DNA of 22,175 nucleotides, taken from Olsenella sp. GTDB taxonomy: Bacteria; Actinomycetota; Coriobacteriia; Coriobacteriales; Atopobiaceae. Positions 13,785 through 22,175 of the stretch are shown in pieces (position 1 is the stretch's first letter; the number at the start of each line of letters is the position of its first letter). The position numbers and the translations under genes were made by a program. The notes under the pieces are model-generated. The model saw nothing but the letters and a program-made list of their open reading frames with translations. It had not been told where the DNA came from and ran no database searches. Location: contig SUUD01000007.1 in assembly GCA_015062715.1 (NCBI GenBank), positions 1-22,175 on the forward strand, given 5' to 3'.

Positions 13785-14447
13785 ATGCCCTTCGAGTACC
13801 AGCCCTATCAGGGACAGCCCCCACAGGTCTCGCCGCGCCCCGCAAGGCGTCGGGGTTCCCTTCACGTCACTTTCATGCTCATCGGCATCAACGTCGTGGT
13901 CTTCTTCGTCACCATGTTCCTGCCCAGCCGGCTCTACGCCCAGCTCGGCCTCTCGGTGTGGTCGCTCGCCACGGGGAGGTGGTGGACGCTCTTCACGTCG
14001 ATGTTCATGCACTCCGGCTTCGACCACATCCTCAACAACATGCTGACCCTGCTCTTCCTGGGGACGCAGCTCGAGCGGCGGCTCGGTCCGCGCCGCTACC
14101 TCACGCTCTACCTCGTGTCGGGCATCATCGCGGGTCTCGCCTTCTGTGCGGGGGCCTACCTCGCAGGTGACGGAGCCTACTGCGTGGGCGCCTCAGGCGC
14201 GATCTTTGGCCTGTTCGGTGGGTTTGGCTACCTCATCTGGCGCAACCACGTGCTCCACGGCCGCCACGACGGCTCACCCGTGACCGAGATCCAGCTCGGC
14301 GCCTACCTCTTCATGCTGGGCGAGAACGTCCTGTACGGCCTCATGGCCGCCAACGTAGCAAACTCCGCGCACATTGGGGGCCTCGTCGCGGGCTGGCTCT
14401 TGATGGGGCGGCTCGTCGGAAGCGACCTCTCGCGCGTCAACCGTTAG
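13785..14447 (+). CDS. Rhomboid family intramembrane serine protease
   Basis: The 220-residue protein has about six membrane segments and the rhomboid catalytic dyad: Ser137 in VGASGAIFGLFGGFGYL and His196 in NSAHIGGLVAGWLL. The HSGFDHILNNMLTLLFLG segment (His76 to about residue 93) is the conserved His-Asn membrane helix, and WWTLFTSMF in front of it is also typical. A short proline- and arginine-rich cytosolic N terminus (residues 1-25) precedes the first helix. GGAGCAGG before the start, inside the end of the upstream gene, is the ribosome site. Substrates cannot be told from sequence. It is one of three intramembrane proteases in the window, with the two M50 enzymes. Confidence 0.93.
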   Translation: MPFEYQPYQGQPPQVSPRPARRRGSLHVTFMLIGINVVVFFVTMFLPSRLYAQLGLSVWSLATGRWWTLFTSMFMHSGFDHILNNMLTLLFLGTQLERRLGPRRYLTLYLVSGIIAGLAFCAGAYLAGDGAYCVGASGAIFGLFGGFGYLIWRNHVLHGRHDGSPVTEIQLGAYLFMLGENVLYGLMAANVANSAHIGGLVAGWLLMGRLVGSDLSRVNR

Positions 14448-14497
14448 TGTGGTCGTCGGGTCGATTTTGGTTTCTCGCCAGCAAGACGCGAACACTT

Positions 14498-14506
14498 TGC
14501 TAGAAT
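14498..14506 (+). promoter_or_regulatory. Extended -10 promoter of tRNA-Val
   Basis: TGC plus TAGAAT (14501-14506), twelve bases before the mature tRNA. No good -35 is seen. The nine bases are identical to those in front of pyrH (2601-2609), suggesting the same type of promoter. Confidence 0.6.
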
Positions 14507-14518
14507 GCTTTCTCGCAA

Positions 14519-14593
14519 GGGCGATTGGCTCAGGGGTAGAGCACATCCTTCACACGGATGGGGTCGCTGGTTCGAATCCAGCATCGCCCACCA
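14519..14593 (+). tRNA. tRNA-Val (CAC)
   Basis: A 75-base cloverleaf with encoded CCA. Acceptor GGGCGAT/ATCGCCC, D stem GCTC/GAGC, anticodon stem CATCC/GGATG with loop TTCACAC (anticodon CAC at 14551-14553), T arm GCTGG-TTCGAAT-CCAGC. It reads the GTG codon. It has its own promoter and terminator, so it is a single-gene unit. Confidence 0.96.
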
Positions 14594-14602
14594 CGAGCTT
14601 CC

Positions 14603-14637
14603 AGGTCAGAGGCAGAGCCCTCTGACCTTTTTCTTTC
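14603..14637 (+). terminator. Intrinsic terminator of tRNA-Val
   Basis: AGGTCAGAGG (14603-14612) pairs perfectly with CCTCTGACCT (14619-14628) around a six-base loop, followed by TTTTCTTT. It lies ten bases after the tRNA. It faces the end of the convergent XRE regulator gene. Confidence 0.92.
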
Positions 14638-14674
14638 GCCCGGCACGGCACCCGAGGGCCCAGATCCTTCTCAC

Positions 14675-15205
14675 TCAGTCCTCTATGGTCCTGAACAGGT
14701 TCTGCTTGCACTTCACGCTGTGCTGCAGGGTATATGAGGCCGCATCTGCGTCCAACGCCGCTTGTATCTCGGTCATCTCCCTCGTCACGTCTTCGAGGTT
14801 CCTGTACCACGCAAGAAACGTGTTCTGAGGCCCCCATAGCGACCGGTCGTTTCCATCGGTGGCGAACAGCGCGAATTTGGGACTGCTTTTGCCTCCCCTG
14901 AACTGCTGGGAGCGAACCACTTTGGATGCGTTGATGATCACGCCCTCATGCGGGGAGATGATCCTGATTGTCGCCGAGGGCCTGTCTTCGCCGGTATGCT
15001 CCGTTGCGCCTTCCTCGCCAAACAAGCTGTCCAAGGAGACGCCGAGCTTCTCTGACAGGATCAGGAGCTTGTCTACTTCCGGATACCCCTCGCCGAGCTC
15101 CCACTTTGATACGGCCTGCCTGCTCACTCCCAGCATTTCCGCCAGGCCCTCCTGCGAGAGGTTGTTCTTCTTGCGAACCTGCTGCAGTCTTGCTCCAAAG
15201 CTCAT
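14675..15205 (-). CDS. XRE-family transcriptional regulator with an unassigned C-terminal domain
   Basis: The 176-residue protein has an N-terminal Cro/CI helix-turn-helix (residues 2-62): FGARLQQVRKKNNLSQEGLA then EMLGVSRQAVSKWELGEGYP, a textbook XRE motif with the SRQAVSKWE recognition helix. After an acidic linker (about 64-77), roughly 100 residues form a domain I cannot place, with SATIRIISPHEGVIINASKV and SLWGPQNTFLAWYRNLEDV; it may sense a ligand or partner. ATG at position 15205 has an ideal AAGGAGGT (15220-15213) seven bases upstream. Codon use is less G+C-biased than that of neighbouring genes, a possible sign of transfer. It is divergent from the ABC-F gene with 326 bases between them, so it could control itself, that gene, or both. 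Confidence 0.88.
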   Translation of the reverse strand: MSFGARLQQVRKKNNLSQEGLAEMLGVSRQAVSKWELGEGYPEVDKLLILSEKLGVSLDSLFGEEGATEHTGEDRPSATIRIISPHEGVIINASKVVRSQQFRGGKSSPKFALFATDGNDRSLWGPQNTFLAWYRNLEDVTREMTEIQAALDADAASYTLQHSVKCKQNLFRTIED

Positions 15206-15292
15206 GGTGTCGACCTCCTTGGTAGGGGAGACTCTCAAGGGAAGTATGGGGCAGGGGCCGAACGGTTTCCACCAACCTCAGCTTGCAGTTCC

Positions 15293-15307
15293 GCAACTTG
15301 AAGTTGC
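15293..15307. promoter_or_regulatory. Palindromic operator candidate between the XRE and ABC-F genes
   Basis: GCAACTT-G-AAGTTGC is a perfect 15-base palindrome, with further TTGCA half-site-like copies on each side (15283-15287 and 15312-15316). It lies about 88 bases upstream of the XRE start. Odd-centred palindromes of this size are typical of XRE operators. A second hairpin, TCGGGCG/CGCCCGA (15329-15347), is nearby. Apart from this and the ABC-F promoter I see nothing in 15206-15531. Confidence 0.4.
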
Positions 15308-15435
15308 ATTCTTGCATGAGCGGTGTCTTCGGGCGCGTCACGCCCGATTGCCGATAGGCCTGAGGGCGTGCGACCTACTCCCAAGCCAAGGCCATGGTGA
15401 CACCAGGCCCTTGCATGTAGATGCCGCGCATCGAG

Positions 15436-15464
15436 TGGGCAGGGGATGCCGCTCGGGGTATACT
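15436..15464 (+). promoter_or_regulatory. Probable promoter of the ABC-F operon
   Basis: TGGGCA (15436-15441) and TATACT (15459-15464) are 17 bases apart. Start near 15471 gives a leader of about 60 bases before the TTG start at 15532 and excludes the upstream in-frame ATG at 15421. The layout resembles that of the rpsB promoter. Confidence 0.55.
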
Positions 15465-15531
15465 CGAACAGTTGAATCGTCGCACGCGCCGCATGGCGGC
15501 AACCACCGTCGGGAGACGCAGGGAGAAGAGC

Positions 15532-17620
<2,089 letters not shown>

Positions 17621-17628
<8 letters not shown>

Positions 17629-18301
17629 CCTCGCCGGCGTCCCCCTGGCGCGCATCATCAACGCGGTGCTGGTCATTGCGGTGGTCGTGGTCTCGGCGTC
17701 CCTCCACGAGTTTGGTCACGCCTACGCCGCCTGGCGTTGTGGCGATCCCACGGCGGCCGAGCAGGGCAGGCTCACCATCAACCCCGCCGCACACGTGGAC
17801 CCGTTCGGATCTGTCCTGCTGCCGCTCATCCTCTCGCTTGCCGGCGGCGTGACGCTGGCCTACGCGAAGCCGGTTCCCTATGACCCGCGGCGGCTGCGCG
17901 ACCGCCGGCGCGACGAGGTGATCGTCGCCGTCGCCGGCCCGGCCATGAACCTCATCCAGGCAATCGTGGGCGCCGTGGCCTTCCGCATCGCCGCGCCGCA
18001 CCTCGTCCCTTTGGGCAACGCGGGCACCTGGGCCGCGAGGGTGCTGCTCATGTACGTGAGCGTGAACGTATCGCTCATGCTCTTCAACCTCATACCGCTC
18101 CCGCCCCTCGACGGCTCGAAGATCCTCATGCCGCTGTTCAAGGGAGAGGCGCTCAGGCGCTACTATCAGGTGCAGCGCTACGCCATGCCCATCATGCTCG
18201 TGCTGCTCTTCGTGCTTCCCGAGTACCTGGGCATCGACCCCGTCGGCGCGTTCGTCGGGGGCATCGGCGGGCAGATCCTCGACCTTCTCTTGGGGGCCTA
18301 G
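17621..18301 (+). CDS. M50 family site-2 protease-like membrane metalloprotease
   Basis: The 226-residue protein is a compact M50 protease without PDZ domain, resembling the SpoIVFB/YwhC group. The zinc motif HEFGH is at residues 29-33, after a first hydrophobic segment. GRLTINPAAHVDPFGSVLLP follows, a pattern typical of this subgroup, then AVAGPAMNLIQAIVGAVAF and the third ligand motif NLIPLPPLDGSKIL. ATG at 17621 overlaps the ABC-F stop by eight bases (ATGACTAG), with GAGGAGGGC at 17606-17614. The scpA ATG follows its stop immediately. An M50 protease just ahead of scpA-scpB is a common order in Gram-positive genomes; its substrate is unknown. Confidence 0.92.
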
Positions 18302-19108
18302 ATGAGCTACCGCGTGAGGACACAGGCATACTCCGGTCCGTTCGACCTGCTCCTGCAGCTCGTGACGAGGCAGAAGGTCGACATCGGCGCCATCTCCATC
18401 GCCGAGGTCGCCGACCAGTACCTGGCCGAGATCGAGCGCATGAGCGACATGGACCTCGAGGTCGCGAGCGACTTCGTCCTGGTCGCCTCGACGCTTCTCG
18501 ACATCAAGGCCGCTTCGCTCGTGCCTGACGAGCCGGTCGTGCGGGGAGGCTTGGACGACGAGGACGAGGACCTCTCGGAGCTCTCCGCAGACGAGGCGCG
18601 CGAGGTGCTCATCGCTCGCCTCATCGCCTACAAGCAGTTTCGCAACGCCGGCGCCGCCCTTGGGGCGCGGATGGAGGCCGAGGGGCGCATGCTGCCCCGC
18701 ACGGCCGGTCCCGACCCCGAGTTCCTGGGGCTCATGCCCGACTACCTCTCGGGCATCACGCTGCGCGGGCTCGCCGTCATCTGCGCGGACCTCGACAGCC
18801 GTCGCGAGAGCATCCTGCTGGAGGCCGAGCACATCGCGCCGCGACGCCTGCCCGTCGCGGTCACGGTGGCCTCGGTCGACCGCATGACGCGCCTCCACGC
18901 GGTCACCACCTTCTCCGAACTGCTCGCCGGCGACACCACGCCCGAGGTGGTCGTCGTGACCTTCCTTGCCGTGCTCGAGCTCTTCAAGCACGGCTCCATC
19001 AACATCGCCCAGTCTGAGACGTTCGGCGAGATCGACATCACGCGCGTCGAGGGCGCCCCTGCCTTCGAGTTCGACGAGTCGCTGCTCACGAGCGTGGGGG
19101 AGGAGTAG
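18302..19108 (+). CDS. scpA: Segregation and condensation protein A
   Basis: The 268-residue kleisin subunit of the SMC-ScpAB condensin closes the SMC ring and helps chromosome segregation. YSGPFDLLLQLVTRQKVDIG then AISIAEVADQYLAEIERM is the ScpA N-terminal signature that binds the SMC neck. DFVLVASTLLDIKAASLVP follows. The middle is acidic and variable. The C-terminal winged helix that binds the SMC cap includes VVVVTFLAVLELFKHGSINI and ends ITRVEGAPAFEFDESL. The gene starts directly after the protease stop and lies two bases before scpB. The smc gene itself is not in the window. Confidence 0.96.
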   Translation: MSYRVRTQAYSGPFDLLLQLVTRQKVDIGAISIAEVADQYLAEIERMSDMDLEVASDFVLVASTLLDIKAASLVPDEPVVRGGLDDEDEDLSELSADEAREVLIARLIAYKQFRNAGAALGARMEAEGRMLPRTAGPDPEFLGLMPDYLSGITLRGLAVICADLDSRRESILLEAEHIAPRRLPVAVTVASVDRMTRLHAVTTFSELLAGDTTPEVVVVTFLAVLELFKHGSINIAQSETFGEIDITRVEGAPAFEFDESLLTSVGEE

Positions 19109-19110
19109 CC

Positions 19111-19797
19111 ATGCCAGAGCTAGGACACATCGAGTCGGGAAGCCTCAAGGGGGCCATCGAGGCCATGCTGCTCGTCTCGAGCGACCCCGTCGCCGCCACG
19201 GACCTGGCCGGCGTGCTCGGCGTCGCTCCCGGCGAGGTTGCCGGCGCCCTTGCCGAACTCTCGTCGGAGTACGCAGACGCCAACCGTGGCTTCCAGCTTC
19301 GCGAGGTCGCCGGCGGCTGGAGGCTCTACACCCATCCGGCATACCATGAGCTGGTCGAGGCCTACGTGCTCTCCTGGGACACGCGGAAGCTCTCCCAGGC
19401 CGCCCTCGAGACGCTTGCGGTCATCGCCTATCACCAGCCCGTCACGCGCGAGGGGGTGCGCGCCGTGCGCGGCGTCAACTCCGACGGTGTCATTTCCTCG
19501 CTGGTCGACAAGGGACTCGTCCGCGAGCTCGGGCGCGACCCCGGGCACGGGCAGGCCATCATCTACGGCACGACCCAGGCGTTCCTCGAGCGCTTTGGCC
19601 TGCGCAGCCTGAGCGAGCTGCCCGACCTCGAGCAGTTCGCCCCCGACGAGGAGTCGCGCAAGTTCATCCGCGAGCGCCTCTCGGGCCGCAGCATCAACAC
19701 GACCATCGACGAGCTCTCCCAGGACATGGACGAGGACCGCGCCCTCGCGGGCGACTTCGCCGACGATGACGACGTCACGGACGGCTCAGATGACTGA
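19111..19797 (+). CDS. scpB: Segregation and condensation protein B
   Basis: The 228-residue ScpB forms a dimer that binds the centre of ScpA. Two winged-helix domains are visible: the first with AIEAMLLVSSDPVAATDLAG and RGFQLREVAGGWRLYTHPAY, the second with LSQAALETLAVIAYHQPVTR and GVNSDGVISSLVDKGLVREL, followed by GRDPGHGQAIIYGTTQAFLE, which are the hallmark ScpB sequences. An acidic tail of about 35 residues ends the protein. GGGGGAGGAG before the scpA stop is the ribosome site. Its end overlaps the rluB start by eight bases (ATGACTGA). Confidence 0.97.
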   Translation: MPELGHIESGSLKGAIEAMLLVSSDPVAATDLAGVLGVAPGEVAGALAELSSEYADANRGFQLREVAGGWRLYTHPAYHELVEAYVLSWDTRKLSQAALETLAVIAYHQPVTREGVRAVRGVNSDGVISSLVDKGLVRELGRDPGHGQAIIYGTTQAFLERFGLRSLSELPDLEQFAPDEESRKFIRERLSGRSINTTIDELSQDMDEDRALAGDFADDDDVTDGSDD

Positions 19798-20560
19798 CGA
19801 GCGCGTGGTCCCCATGCGCCTCCAGCGCTTCCTCGCCCGTGCCGGCGTGGCCAGCAGGCGCGGGTCGGAGAACCTCATGACCGCCGGGCGCGTCCGGGTC
19901 AACGGCGTCGTCGTGACCGAGCTGGGGAGCAAGGTCGACCCGCTCGTCGACGTGGTCGAGGTCGACGGCCGAGCCGTCCACATCGCCGACGAGCCCACCT
20001 ACCTCGTCCTCAACAAGCCTGCGGGCTACCTCACGACCATGAGCGACCCCTATGGCAGGCCCTGCGTCTCGTCGCTCGTGCCGGTCGACGAGCACCCCGG
20101 CCTCTTCCCGGTGGGCAGGCTCGACATGGACACGACGGGGCTCTTGCTCTTCACCACCGACGGCGACGCCGCGCAGGAGATGCTGCACCCCTCCCATCAC
20201 GTGGACAAGCACTATGTCGCCCTGGTCACGGGCGTTCCCACCGAGGGAGAGCTCGACGTGCTGCGCGCGGGGGTCGTCCTCGACGACGGGCCCTGCCAGC
20301 CCGCCGAGGTGGAGCTCCTGGGCACGGCCGAGCGTGGCGCACGCGTGGGCCTGCGCATCTTCGAGGGCCGCAAGCATCAGGTGAAGCGCATGCTTGACGC
20401 CATCGGGCACCCCGTCCTGGAACTGCACCGCGACGCTTTCGGCCCAATCAGCGACCCGGGCCTCCCCGAGGGCTCGTGGAGGCCGCTCACCCAGGAAGAG
20501 ATCCATTCGGTACGTTCCCTCGTCAACCGCGCCGCCCCGGCGCGCAGCTCGAGGGCCTAG
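19790..20560 (+). CDS. rluB: 23S rRNA pseudouridine synthase, RluB/RsuA family
   Basis: The 256-residue enzyme isomerises a uridine in rRNA. An S4 RNA-binding domain (MRLQRFLARAGVASRRGSEN, to about residue 65) precedes the catalytic domain, with YLVLNKPAGYLTTMSDPYGR, the catalytic Asp112 in GRLDMDTTGLLLFTTDGD and the RIFEGRKHQVKRMLDAIGHP motif at the C-terminal half. The position after scpB is typical of RluB in Gram-positive genomes; the exact target uridine (2605 in E. coli numbering) is inferred from the family. Start ATG at 19790 gives only a short lead before the S4 domain. Confidence 0.92.
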   Translation: MTDERVVPMRLQRFLARAGVASRRGSENLMTAGRVRVNGVVVTELGSKVDPLVDVVEVDGRAVHIADEPTYLVLNKPAGYLTTMSDPYGRPCVSSLVPVDEHPGLFPVGRLDMDTTGLLLFTTDGDAAQEMLHPSHHVDKHYVALVTGVPTEGELDVLRAGVVLDDGPCQPAEVELLGTAERGARVGLRIFEGRKHQVKRMLDAIGHPVLELHRDAFGPISDPGLPEGSWRPLTQEEIHSVRSLVNRAAPARSSRA

Positions 20561-20576
20561 GAGAGAGGAGGCCAGC

Positions 20577-22112
20577 ATGCGCGTCGCCATCGACGGGCCG
20601 GCCGGCTCCGGAAAGTCAACCGTCGCCCATGCCATCTCCGACCGGTGTGGCATGACCTTCCTTGACACGGGCGCGATGTATCGCGCCGTGACCTGCGAGT
20701 GCGCGCGCCTCGGCATCGCGGTGGACGACATCGAGGCGGTCACGAGGGTCGCCGAGGAATGCCGCATAGAGTTTGGCATGTCGGACGCGGGCCAGACGGT
20801 CTTCATGAACGGCCGTGACGTCACCCGCGAGATCAGGACTCCCGAGACCGACCGCAACGTCTCGGCCGTCTCGGCCATCCCCGCCGTGCGCGCGGCCATG
20901 GTCGAGCGCCAGCGGGGTCGCGAGGGGGACGTGGTCGCGGAGGGCCGTGACATCGGGACGGTCGTGTTCCCTGACGCCGAGGTCAAGGTCTTCCTCACGG
21001 CCGACCCCGAGGCCCGCGCGCACCGCCGTGCCGTGCAGCGCCAGGGAGGCGACACCGCCAAGGACGACGCGACCAGGACGGACGCCGACGAGGAGCGCCG
21101 CATCCTCGAGGACCTCAAGCGTCGAGACCAGCTCGACTCCTCCCGCGAGGCCTCGCCGCTCAAGCCGGCGGAGGACGCACACCACATCGACTCGTCCCTG
21201 CTCACGGTCGACGAGGTGGTCTCGCGGGTCATCGCCCTGCACCCACGTCTTGGTGAGCTGGAGCGTCAGGCCTCTGCCGCCCAGGCGCCCGAGCCTGCGA
21301 GGCCGGCGATCGAGCCCAAGGACGACGATGCCGTTGCCGCCCCCAAGGCCGAAGCCCCCAAGGCCAATGCCAAGAGGGAACAGGGGCCCATGCGCCCTTT
21401 TGCCGGTAACACGCCCGACGACTACTACGACCATGCCATCGCCGACTGGCCCATTACCGGCCGTGCGTTTCTCTGGCTGGTCATCATGGTCGTTGGCGCG
21501 CTGAGCAAGCTGCTTTGCCCCTGGCGAATCGAGGAGGCCCACAAGCTCTGGGACGACAAGAGCGGGCGCATGCTCATCATGAACCACTGCTCGATGGTCG
21601 ATCCGGTCATCCTGGTCGTCTCGGCGTACATGCACGGAATCAAGTGCAGGCCCATCTTCAAGAGCGAGTTCAACAGCAACGCCCTCACCACGTGGCTCTT
21701 CAGCAGGGTCGGCGCTATCCCCGTCAAGCGCGGGACCGCCGACATCAAGGCGGTGCGCCGTGCCGCCGATGCCCTCAAGCGCGGCGAGTGCGTCCTGGTG
21801 TTCCCCGAGGGGACCCGCATCCGCGATGACGAGCGCCACGAGATTCACGGCGGCTTCTCGCTCATGGCCCAGATGGCCAAGGCTGCCGTGCAGCCCTTCG
21901 CCATCGTGGGCGCACGCAACATCAAGCCTGTCGGCGCCCTGCTGCCGCGGCCCTTCTGCCCCGTCTACATCAAGGCGGGCGACAAGATCACGTTCGAGGA
22001 GCTGGGCGTGAAGCGGCGCAAGGAGCAGGTCGAGACCATGGAGCGCGTCGCCATGGACCGCGTCTTCCAGCTCCGTGACGAGCTGCGCGCCGAGCACCCG
22101 GGAAGGCTCTAG
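20577..22112 (+). CDS. cmk: Fusion of CMP kinase (Cmk) and PlsC-type 1-acylglycerol-phosphate acyltransferase
   Basis: The 511-residue protein joins two enzymes. Residues 1-225 are CMP kinase: P-loop GPAGSGKST (7-15), FLDTGAMYRAV, VVAEGRDIGTVVFPDAEVKV and the DQLDSSREASPL segment. A Pro/Ala/Lys-rich linker (about 230-280) leads to a membrane segment (FLWLVIMVVGALSKLL, about residues 300-315) and a PlsC domain with the HX4D motif His337 to Asp342 (NHCSMVDP) and the FPEGTR motif at 409-414. Cmk recycles CMP, a product of CDP-diacylglycerol use, and PlsC makes phosphatidic acid, the substrate of cdsA, so the fusion may link nucleotide and phospholipid synthesis. Start ATG at 20577 follows GAGAGGAGG. 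The stop is two bases before ispH. Confidence 0.94.
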   Translation: MRVAIDGPAGSGKSTVAHAISDRCGMTFLDTGAMYRAVTCECARLGIAVDDIEAVTRVAEECRIEFGMSDAGQTVFMNGRDVTREIRTPETDRNVSAVSAIPAVRAAMVERQRGREGDVVAEGRDIGTVVFPDAEVKVFLTADPEARAHRRAVQRQGGDTAKDDATRTDADEERRILEDLKRRDQLDSSREASPLKPAEDAHHIDSSLLTVDEVVSRVIALHPRLGELERQASAAQAPEPARPAIEPKDDDAVAAPKAEAPKANAKREQGPMRPFAGNTPDDYYDHAIADWPITGRAFLWLVIMVVGALSKLLCPWRIEEAHKLWDDKSGRMLIMNHCSMVDPVILVVSAYMHGIKCRPIFKSEFNSNALTTWLFSRVGAIPVKRGTADIKAVRRAADALKRGECVLVFPEGTRIRDDERHEIHGGFSLMAQMAKAAVQPFAIVGARNIKPVGALLPRPFCPVYIKAGDKITFEELGVKRRKEQVETMERVAMDRVFQLRDELRAEHPGRL

Positions 22113-22114
22113 CC

Positions 22115-22175
22115 ATGGCGGGCGTCTGCGTGCGCATAGCCGACGAGGCCGGGGCCTGCTACGGGGTCGAGCGCG
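22115..22175 (+). CDS. ispH: Start of 4-hydroxy-3-methylbut-2-enyl diphosphate reductase, cut by the window end
   Basis: Only 20 codons are present: MAGVCVRIADEAGACYGVER. The ACYGVER segment matches the IspH N-terminal iron-sulfur cysteine motif (usually GFCxGVxRA). Position after cmk/plsC is the common cmk-plsC-ispH order. IspH makes isopentenyl and dimethylallyl diphosphate, the final MEP step, following IspG encoded earlier. GGAAGG before the cmk stop serves as ribosome site. The identification rests on a short motif plus context. Confidence 0.72.
   Translation, partial: MAGVCVRIADEAGACYGVER

Noticed and set aside
15421..15531. ATG at 15421 as the ABC-F start
   Set aside because: The promoter -10 at 15459-15464 lies within that extension, and similarity to ABC-F proteins begins only at MIVLADKISKSFGG.

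Overview
The window reads as a chromosomal housekeeping region of a high-G+C Gram-positive bacterium. Third codon positions are dominated by C and G, GTG and TTG starts are common, and genes are packed with 1-8 nt overlaps. The gene order (xerC-rpsB-tsf-pyrH-frr-uppS-cdsA-dxr-rseP-ispG-proS, later scpA-scpB-rluB-cmk/plsC-ispH), the use of the MEP pathway, tRNA genes with encoded CCA ends and a CMP kinase fused to a PlsC acyltransferase together suggest a coriobacterium of the Olsenella/Atopobium type. That assignment is inference from gene content, not from a search.

Bases 1-11100 form the main translation and envelope block. A Xer recombinase end is followed by a promoter and structured leader, then rpsB-tsf, closed by a strong terminator. 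A new extended -10 promoter then opens pyrH-frr-uppS-cdsA-dxr-rseP-ispG-proS. It links UMP supply, ribosome recycling, undecaprenyl-diphosphate and CDP-diacylglycerol synthesis, two MEP isoprenoid steps, an intramembrane protease and prolyl-tRNA synthetase. The RseP-type protease carries an extra cytosolic segment that looks like a winged helix.

Bases 11101-15531 are the accessory-looking part. They hold an FMN-dependent alpha-hydroxy-acid dehydrogenase-like gene with an N-terminal four-cysteine cluster; a decayed GH43 glycosidase pseudogene; a seven-unit, 51-bp-periodic array of hairpins with covarying stems; two minus-strand tRNA genes (Met-type CAT and Ala GGC) with a terminator between them; a small membrane protein; a rhomboid protease; tRNA-Val(CAC) with its own promoter and terminator; and a minus-strand XRE regulator.

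Bases 15532-22175 hold an ABC-F ATPase whose C-terminal linker is encoded by an 80-bp perfect-armed palindrome, an M50 metalloprotease, the condensin partners ScpA and ScpB, an RluB-type pseudouridine synthase, the Cmk-PlsC fusion and the start of ispH. These genes overlap or nearly touch and are probably one transcription unit.

The strongest candidates for something undescribed are the 51-bp hairpin array, the palindromic element inside the ABC-F gene, and the winged-helix-like insert in the intramembrane protease.
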